From contig CAMLRV010000074.1 of the NCBI GenBank assembly GCA_946482495.1, positions 1-10,046 of the forward strand: 10,046 nucleotides of DNA, in the 5' to 3' direction. This document shows positions 6,227 to 10,046 of the stretch, one piece after another; the stretch's first letter is position 1; the number at the start of each line of letters is the position of its first letter. The position numbers were made by a program, and so were the translations under genes. The notes beneath the pieces are model-generated. The model was not told the DNA's origin, made no database searches, and was given only the letters and a program-made list of their open reading frames with translations. Source of the DNA: an uncultured Flavobacteriia bacterium (GTDB taxonomy: Bacteria; Bacteroidota; Bacteroidia; Flavobacteriales; Flavobacteriaceae).

Positions 6227-7156
6227 ATGAAAGAATTAAGCGTCAATCATTTACTAGGAATAAAATACATTAACAAGAATGATATTAATTTAATTCTTGA
6301 AACAGCAGATCAGTTTAAAGAAGTAATTAATAGACCAATTAAAAAAGTGCCATCTTTAAGTGATATTACCATTGCAAATATCTTTTTTGAAAACAGTACA
6401 CGTACCAAATTATCTTTCGAATTAGCTCAGAAAAGACTTTCAGCAGATGTAATGAGTTTTTCTTCTGCACAATCGTCAGTGAAAAAAGGAGAAACACTAA
6501 TTGATACGGTAAATAATATTTTAGCCATGAAAGTGGATATGGTTGTGATGAGACATAGCTCACCTGGTGCTGCTCATTTCTTATCACAACATGTAAAAGC
6601 AAGTATTGTAAATGCTGGAGATGGGGCTCACGAGCATCCAACTCAAGCACTGTTAGACAGTTATACTATCCGTGAAAAATTAGGTGAAGTGGCTGGAAAA
6701 AAAGTGGTGATTGTGGGTGATATTTTGCATAGTAGAGTAGCGCTTTCTAATATTTTCGCTTTGCAAATGCAAGGGGCAGAAGTAAAGGTTTGCGGTCCAA
6801 AAACATTAATACCACAATATATTAATTCATTGGGAGTTACTTACGAACCTAACTTAATCAAAGCTTTAGAATGGTGTGATGTAGCGAATATGTTACGTGT
6901 TCAAAATGAAAGATTAGATGTAAGCTATTTTCCAAATACACGTGAATATACACAGCAATTCGGATTAACAAATGAAATTCTGAATAACTTGAATAAAGAA
7001 ATTGTAGTGATGCATCCAGGTCCGATTAATCGCGGTGTGGAAATCACATCAGATGTTGCAGATGGAAAACATTCGGTGATTTTAGATCAGGTGGAAAATG
7101 GAGTGGCAGTAAGAATGGCGGTAATTTATTTATTAGCAAGTAAGATTAAAAATTAG
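6227..7156 (+). CDS. pyrB: Aspartate carbamoyltransferase catalytic subunit
   Basis: Cytoplasmic enzyme of de novo pyrimidine synthesis: carbamoyl phosphate plus aspartate gives N-carbamoyl-aspartate. The 309 residues are the normal catalytic-chain length. Active-site blocks are STRT (57-60) for carbamoyl phosphate, SSVKKGE (83-89) with the loop lysine, MRHSSPGAAHF (108-118), HPTQ (137-140), RVQNER (224-229) for aspartate, and HPGPINRG (263-270). The frame can be extended to a TTG at 6194, but that would translate the CTTTGCG repeat; the ATG at 6227 gives the family N-terminus MKELSVNHLLG. No pyrI regulatory chain is adjacent, so it may work as a catalytic trimer or with dihydroorotase, as in other bacteria lacking PyrI. 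It is probably co-transcribed with pyrR or from a promoter in the 119-nt gap. Confidence 0.96.
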   Translation: MKELSVNHLLGIKYINKNDINLILETADQFKEVINRPIKKVPSLSDITIANIFFENSTRTKLSFELAQKRLSADVMSFSSAQSSVKKGETLIDTVNNILAMKVDMVVMRHSSPGAAHFLSQHVKASIVNAGDGAHEHPTQALLDSYTIREKLGEVAGKKVVIVGDILHSRVALSNIFALQMQGAEVKVCGPKTLIPQYINSLGVTYEPNLIKALEWCDVANMLRVQNERLDVSYFPNTREYTQQFGLTNEILNNLNKEIVVMHPGPINRGVEITSDVADGKHSVILDQVENGVAVRMAVIYLLASKIKN

Positions 7157-7161
7157 ATTAA

Positions 7162-7191
7162 AGTCAGGAGTTAGATGTCGGGAGGCTGAAG
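7162..7191. repeat. Heptad repeat AGTCAGG-like after pyrB
   Basis: Four 7-nt units follow each other without gaps: AGTCAGG (7162), AGTTAGA (7169), TGTCGGG (7176) and AGGCTGA (7183), then AG. The consensus is close to AGTCRGG. It sits 5 nt after the pyrB stop codon in the 66-nt gap before the next gene. It resembles AGTCGGA-type repeats that I recall from other flavobacterial intergenic regions. No hairpin or T tract is present, so it is not a terminator. Confidence 0.65.
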
Positions 7192-7222
7192 AATACAAAA
7201 AAATAATCAAAAACTAAAAACT

Positions 7223-7555
7223 ATGAAAGTAGAACAAAAAGGACATACCACAGTAATTAAAGATACAGAAAGTACTTTTGATGCGTTTTTAGAAAAATTA
7301 ACTTCTCAATATAATTCATTTAAATCAGTTAATTTAATTATTGATGTAACTCACGATAAATCATTTGAAATCAACTCATTAAAACAATTTTCAGATTTAG
7401 CTAAAGCCCATAAAAAAAACAAAAAATCTTTTGTTGTAGTGGCGGAAGATATTGATTTTAATAAAGTTCCAACTTCCATTAATACAGTTCCATCTTTATT
7501 AGAAGCACACGATATTATTGAAATGGAAGAAATTGAACGTGATTTAGGATTCTAA
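7223..7555 (+). CDS. Small conserved protein with STAS-like layout, upstream of rnz
   Basis: A 110-residue soluble protein. I recognise it as the short protein that stands before ribonuclease Z in flavobacteria and is sometimes mislabelled ribonuclease Z; it has no metallo-beta-lactamase motif. The pattern of segments is a short beta strand (residues 1-14), a helix (about 18-34), a strong strand VNLIIDV (36-42), a helix (about 51-65), a strand SFVVVAED (68-75), and an acidic helix ending IEMEEIERDLGF. This order matches STAS domains such as SpoIIAA, with SLLEAHDIIEM near the place of the C-terminal STAS signature. The usual phosphorylated Ser in a DSSG-like loop is replaced by FEINS (48-52), so phospho-switching is unlikely. 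The fold call is inference from layout only. The next gene starts 18 nt downstream, consistent with one operon. Confidence 0.75.
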   Translation: MKVEQKGHTTVIKDTESTFDAFLEKLTSQYNSFKSVNLIIDVTHDKSFEINSLKQFSDLAKAHKKNKKSFVVVAEDIDFNKVPTSINTVPSLLEAHDIIEMEEIERDLGF

Positions 7556-7573
7556 TTATTCAAGATTTCAACT

Positions 7574-7771
7574 ATGAACATTTCCAACAGAAATAAAATT
7601 TACATTTTCACAGCATTATTATTTGTATTCACATTTTTGAGTGCAAAATTTATAATTTCCGAATTAAAATCAATTCCAACTAATGCTTTCGTTGGTGGTT
7701 TTTCCATTGTAATGGTAATTGGATTAATTTATTTTATCATTAAATTAAGTAAAATCGAAAACAACCAATAA
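7574..7771 (+). CDS. Small two-helix membrane protein (65 aa)
   Basis: I do not recognise this protein. It begins with a short charged segment, then a hydrophobic helix at about 9-29 (IYIFTALLFVFTFLSAKFII), a loop KSIPTNAF, a second helix at about 38-57 and a charged tail KLSKIENNQ. There is no signal peptidase site or cysteine. Positive residues lie at both termini, so both ends are probably cytoplasmic. Its stop codon shares one base with the ATG of the next gene (TAATG), and codon use resembles that of its neighbours, which supports real translation. It sits in line with the STAS-like gene and rnz. Confidence 0.7.
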   Translation: MNISNRNKIYIFTALLFVFTFLSAKFIISELKSIPTNAFVGGFSIVMVIGLIYFIIKLSKIENNQ

Positions 7772-7950
7772 TGACAAGAAGAGCTAAATTCAATGTTTTC
7801 TTCCTTATTTTGGCCGTTGTTTTGCTAATTTTAAACGGAATAAGTTATCATCAAGATAATAAAGTTATTTGGATGAGAATTCTGTCAAACATTTTACTAA
7901 TCGTAGTTTTTTCGTTGAATATCTATAACGAAAGTAAAAAGCAAAAATAA
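7771..7950 (+). CDS. Small two-helix membrane protein (59 aa), overlapping the previous gene
   Basis: A short gene that is easy to miss. It starts at the ATG that overlaps the preceding TAA by one base and reads MTRRAKFNVFFLILAVV onward to a TAA at 7948-7950. Residues 8-24 and about 36-52 form two hydrophobic helices joined by a polar loop SYHQDNK (25-31); the tail NESKKQK is basic. N-terminal Arg/Lys and the basic tail suggest that both ends face the cytoplasm. Its layout mirrors that of the 65-residue protein before it, though the sequences are not obviously similar, so the two may be partners or old duplicates. The rnz start lies 4 nt after its stop. Function unknown. Confidence 0.65.
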   Translation: MTRRAKFNVFFLILAVVLLILNGISYHQDNKVIWMRILSNILLIVVFSLNIYNESKKQK

Positions 7951-7954
7951 TATT

Positions 7955-8860
7955 TTGAAAGTAAAAATATTAGGCTGTTATGCCGCTACACCAAGAACTA
8001 TCACTAATCCTACTTCGCAAGTTTTAGAAATAAAAAGTCATATGTTTTTGATAGATTGCGGTGAAGGAACTCAAGTCCAATTACGCAAACACAAAATTAA
8101 GTTTTCTCAAATTGAACACATTTTTATTTCCCACTTGCTTGGTGATCATTTCTTCGGATTAATTGGCTTAATTTCTACTTTTATGTTATTAGGTAGAGAA
8201 AAAGACTTGCATATTTATGGCCCAAAAGGAATCAAAGAAGCCATTTTATTATTATTAAAATTAGGAAATGCTTATACTTCTTATAATTTATTTTTTCACG
8301 AATTGACTTCTACTGAAAGCGAAGTAATTTATGAGGATGAAAAAGTGAAAGTAACTACTATACCACTAAAACATAGAGTTTACACGAATGGTTATTTATT
8401 CGAAGAAAAAAACAAAGAGCGAAAACTTAATATCGATGCCATTTTAAATTATGATATAGAAAAAGTATATTACAATAAAATTAAATATGGTGGTGATATT
8501 ACATTAGAAGATGGAAGAGTAATTCCAAACTCGGAATTATCTTTTGATCCAGAAGTCGCTAAAAGCTACGCGTTTTGTTCCGACACTGTTTATAACGAAG
8601 AAATTATTCCAATTATTAAGAACGTAACTGTTTTATATCACGAAAGTACCTTTCTTGAAAACGAAAGTCTTTTAGCTGAAAAAACCATGCATACTACAGC
8701 AAAACAAGCTACAACAATTGCAAAATTAGCAGAAGTAAAAAACTTATTACTAGGGCATTATTCTACACGTTACGGCAATATTGAACTTTTCAAAAAAGAA
8801 GCTACTGAAATTTTTGAAAACGTTTTATTAGCCGATGATGGTTTAGAATTTGAGTTTTAA
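7955..8860 (+). CDS. rnz: Ribonuclease Z, with one zinc-ligand histidine replaced by leucine
   Basis: RNase Z is a metallo-beta-lactamase-fold endonuclease that cuts tRNA precursors at the 3' side. The 301 residues are normal for the short bacterial form. The likely start is a TTG at 7955: it gives the family N-terminus MKVKILGCYAATPRT, no in-frame ATG precedes it after the stop at 7916, and the next ATG (residue 30) would remove the first strands. Metal and catalytic residues seen are H60, D64 and H65 of the HxHxDH motif, H140 (LKHRVYTNGY), D210 (FCSDT), H246 (EKTMHTTAKQA, the usual catalytic His) and H268 (LGHYSTRY). The second motif histidine is missing: residues 60-65 read HLLGDH, with Leu62 (CTT, 8138-8140) where homologues have His. 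By comparison with B. subtilis RNase Z this is a ligand of the first zinc. Everything else is intact, so this may be a weakened enzyme, a natural variant or a base error. It lies 4 nt after the 59-residue gene. Confidence 0.93.
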   Translation: MKVKILGCYAATPRTITNPTSQVLEIKSHMFLIDCGEGTQVQLRKHKIKFSQIEHIFISHLLGDHFFGLIGLISTFMLLGREKDLHIYGPKGIKEAILLLLKLGNAYTSYNLFFHELTSTESEVIYEDEKVKVTTIPLKHRVYTNGYLFEEKNKERKLNIDAILNYDIEKVYYNKIKYGGDITLEDGRVIPNSELSFDPEVAKSYAFCSDTVYNEEIIPIIKNVTVLYHESTFLENESLLAEKTMHTTAKQATTIAKLAEVKNLLLGHYSTRYGNIELFKKEATEIFENVLLADDGLEFEF

Positions 8861-8873
8861 TTGAAATATAAAA

Positions 8874-8939
8874 ATGAAAAAAATTGAAACCTTTTTGGCT
8901 AAATTATTTGCGTTATTTATCGAATTGATTTTAATGTAA
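8874..8939 (+). CDS. Possible 21-residue hydrophobic peptide
   Basis: In the 116-nt gap after rnz an ATG opens a frame of 21 codons ending in TAA. The peptide begins MKKIETFLAKLF and continues as an almost unbroken hydrophobic helix with two Glu and three Lys, as in short membrane-bound or amphipathic peptides. It starts 13 nt after the rnz stop codon. Such a frame could occur by chance, and I have no homology evidence. Confidence 0.22.
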   Translation: MKKIETFLAKLFALFIELILM

Positions 8940-8952
8940 AAAATTAATTTTC
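8925..8952 (+). promoter_or_regulatory. Weak candidate promoter for the YcxB-like gene
   Basis: TTG at 8925-8927 is followed after 17 nt by TAATTTTC at 8945-8952, one base off the TAnnTTTG form, ending 24 nt before the ATG at 8977. The spacing fits Bacteroidota promoters, but both elements are imperfect and the region is very AT-rich. Confidence 0.22.
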
Positions 8953-8976
8953 AATTATATATACAAACTTAAGAAA

Positions 8977-9522
8977 ATGGTTATAGAATATAAATTAGAT
9001 GAAAAAGATCATTTGACTTTTCAACTTTATACAACTTCAAAGTCGAAGCAAACTAAAAGAAAGAGATTTCGCAATAAGATTATAATAACAATTATTTACG
9101 GTGTATTAGGTTTATTTGATGTTTTAAACTCTAAATACTTTTCAGGAATACTTTTAATAACTTTAGGTATACTTTGGTATTTTGTTTATCCACTTTGGGA
9201 AAAGAGAAGTTATATTAAATATTTTAGTAAATTTATTGAAGAGAATTATTCCGAATCAATTGGAAGACTTTCAACTCTCGAAATCCAAGATGATTACATC
9301 TTTTCAAAAGATAATAATAGTGAAAGCAAAGTATCAACTAAGGAAATTTCTGAAATAAACGAAATTCCGTCATATATTATGATAAAACTAAAAAGTGGAC
9401 AAACTTATGTTATTCCTGAAAATAAAATTCCTAATTTTGATATAGTCAAAAAAAGACTTCATGAACTTTCTTCTCATTTAAATATTATTTATAATATTGA
9501 TAAAGATTGGAAATGGAAATAA
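8977..9522 (+). CDS. YcxB-like membrane protein
   Basis: A 181-residue protein with the layout of the YcxB-like family, whose function is unknown. The N-terminus is a short beta segment EYKLDEKDHLTFQLY (4-18) and a basic stretch KQTKRKRFRNK (24-34). Two adjacent hydrophobic helices follow (about 34-50 and 56-72). The C-terminal cytoplasmic part (about 95-155) has the strand pattern of the YcxB C-terminal domain: LSTLEIQDDYIF, a linker, STKEISEINEIPSYIMIKL, and then TYVIPENKIPN, which resembles the usual YxIPK-like end. The ATG at 8977 is the only sensible start. It sits between rnz and pdxH, has no visible functional link with either, and may have been inserted between two housekeeping genes. 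Confidence 0.7.
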   Translation: MVIEYKLDEKDHLTFQLYTTSKSKQTKRKRFRNKIIITIIYGVLGLFDVLNSKYFSGILLITLGILWYFVYPLWEKRSYIKYFSKFIEENYSESIGRLSTLEIQDDYIFSKDNNSESKVSTKEISEINEIPSYIMIKLKSGQTYVIPENKIPNFDIVKKRLHELSSHLNIIYNIDKDWKWK

Positions 9523-9544
9523 TAGTAAAATGTAATAAAACGCC

Positions 9545-10046
9545 ATGAAAGACCTATCCAATTATAGAAAATCATACGAAAAGAGTGAATTGTTAGAAAA
9601 CACCATTCCAGATGATGCTATACAATTATTTCACAAGTGGTTTTATGAAGCAGAAGAACAGGAAAACGGAGAAGTAAATGCCATGACAGTTTCATCTATT
9701 GGTTTAGATGGCTTTCCAAAAAGTAGAGTAGTGCTTCTTAAAAAGTTTAATGAAGAAGGTTTTATTTTTTATACCAATTATAATTCAGAAAAAGGAAAAG
9801 CGATTTTACAAAACCCAAATATTTGTTTATCCTTTTTTTGGCCAGTTTTGGAACGTCAGGTAATTATAAAAGGAATTGCTGAAAAAACTTCTTCAACTAT
9901 TTCCGATAATTATTTTAATTCTCGTCCCGAAGGAAGTAAGTTGGGTGCGATAGTTTCTAACCAAAGTGAAGTAATTCCATCAAGAGAATATTTGGATGAT
10001 AAACTAAAAGCGTTAGAAAAAGAATTAGCTGGTTCAGAAATTGTTC
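9545..10046 (+). CDS. pdxH: Pyridoxamine 5'-phosphate oxidase, 3' end outside window
   Basis: FMN-dependent oxidase that turns pyridoxine or pyridoxamine 5'-phosphate into pyridoxal 5'-phosphate, the last step of vitamin B6 synthesis and salvage. The first 167 residues are present and the frame is still open at the window end; a full protein is about 215. The N-terminus MKDLSNYRKSYEKSELLE is the typical one. FMN and substrate motifs visible are SSIGLDGFPKSRVVLLK (50-66), FYTNYNSEKGK (75-85), LSFFW (95-99), RQVIIKG (104-110) and FNSRPEGSKLGA (124-135). The C-terminal substrate-binding segment with the RLHDR-like motif is not in the window. The start lies 22 nt after the YcxB-like gene, so the two may share an mRNA. 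Confidence 0.95.
   Translation, partial: MKDLSNYRKSYEKSELLENTIPDDAIQLFHKWFYEAEEQENGEVNAMTVSSIGLDGFPKSRVVLLKKFNEEGFIFYTNYNSEKGKAILQNPNICLSFFWPVLERQVIIKGIAEKTSSTISDNYFNSRPEGSKLGAIVSNQSEVIPSREYLDDKLKALEKELAGSEIV

Noticed and set aside
6366..6650. Antisense open frame of 94 codons inside pyrB
   Set aside because: It covers the conserved active-site region of pyrB on the other strand; no independent support.
7178..7187. TCGGGAGGCT, similar to part of the Bacillus PyrR RNA-binding consensus
   Set aside because: It lies after pyrB, has no hairpin around it, and is explained by the AGTCAGG-type heptad array.
7955..8860. rnz as a pseudogene because of the missing histidine
   Set aside because: The frame is complete and all other conserved residues are kept; a single change is not enough to call it broken.

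Overview
The window is AT-rich chromosomal DNA from a member of the Bacteroidota, most likely a Flavobacterium-type organism. The evidence is the gene set and order, the near absence of Shine-Dalgarno sequences before the genes, matches to the Bacteroidota promoter form (TTTG, then TAnnTTTG), and several kinds of short repeat between genes that are typical of flavobacteria. It is mostly housekeeping DNA. I see no phage, insertion sequence, CRISPR array, tRNA or rRNA, and no convincing new multi-gene defence or secretion system.

Layout. (1) 1-1552: a 14-helix DHA2-type drug exporter whose first few codons lie outside the window; it converges on yaaA (1603-2361, minus strand) across one shared hairpin terminator. 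(2) 2362-2572: a divergent intergenic region with a large 27-bp-arm inverted repeat and a good promoter that may give a leaderless mRNA. (3) 2573-5421: a tight plus-strand cluster of a Rossmann/DUF2520 protein, a KdsC-like HAD phosphatase, a UbiA-family prenyltransferase and a Maf nucleotide pyrophosphatase, with gene overlaps of 17 and 8 nt. (4) 5565-7156: pyrR and pyrB, the pyrimidine pair, with arrays of degenerate 7-nt repeats on both sides of pyrB and a CTTTGCG repeat just before it. (5) 7223-8860: a small STAS-like protein, two tiny overlapping membrane-protein genes (one of only 59 codons) and ribonuclease Z, apparently co-transcribed. (6) 8861-10046: a possible 21-residue peptide, a YcxB-like membrane protein, and pdxH, which is cut by the window end.

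The genes do not form one pathway. The UbiA-type enzyme and the KdsC-like phosphatase point to lipid and envelope metabolism; Maf, pyrR and pyrB to nucleotide metabolism; RNase Z to tRNA 3' maturation; and PdxH to vitamin B6.

The most notable single observation is in RNase Z. The second histidine of the zinc motif HxHxDH is leucine (HLLGDH, residue 62) in an otherwise intact enzyme; one base change would explain it. Other points worth checking are the heptad repeat arrays around pyrB, the possible leaderless start of the DUF2520 gene, the paired small membrane proteins, and the Asn in the first metal motif of the UbiA enzyme.
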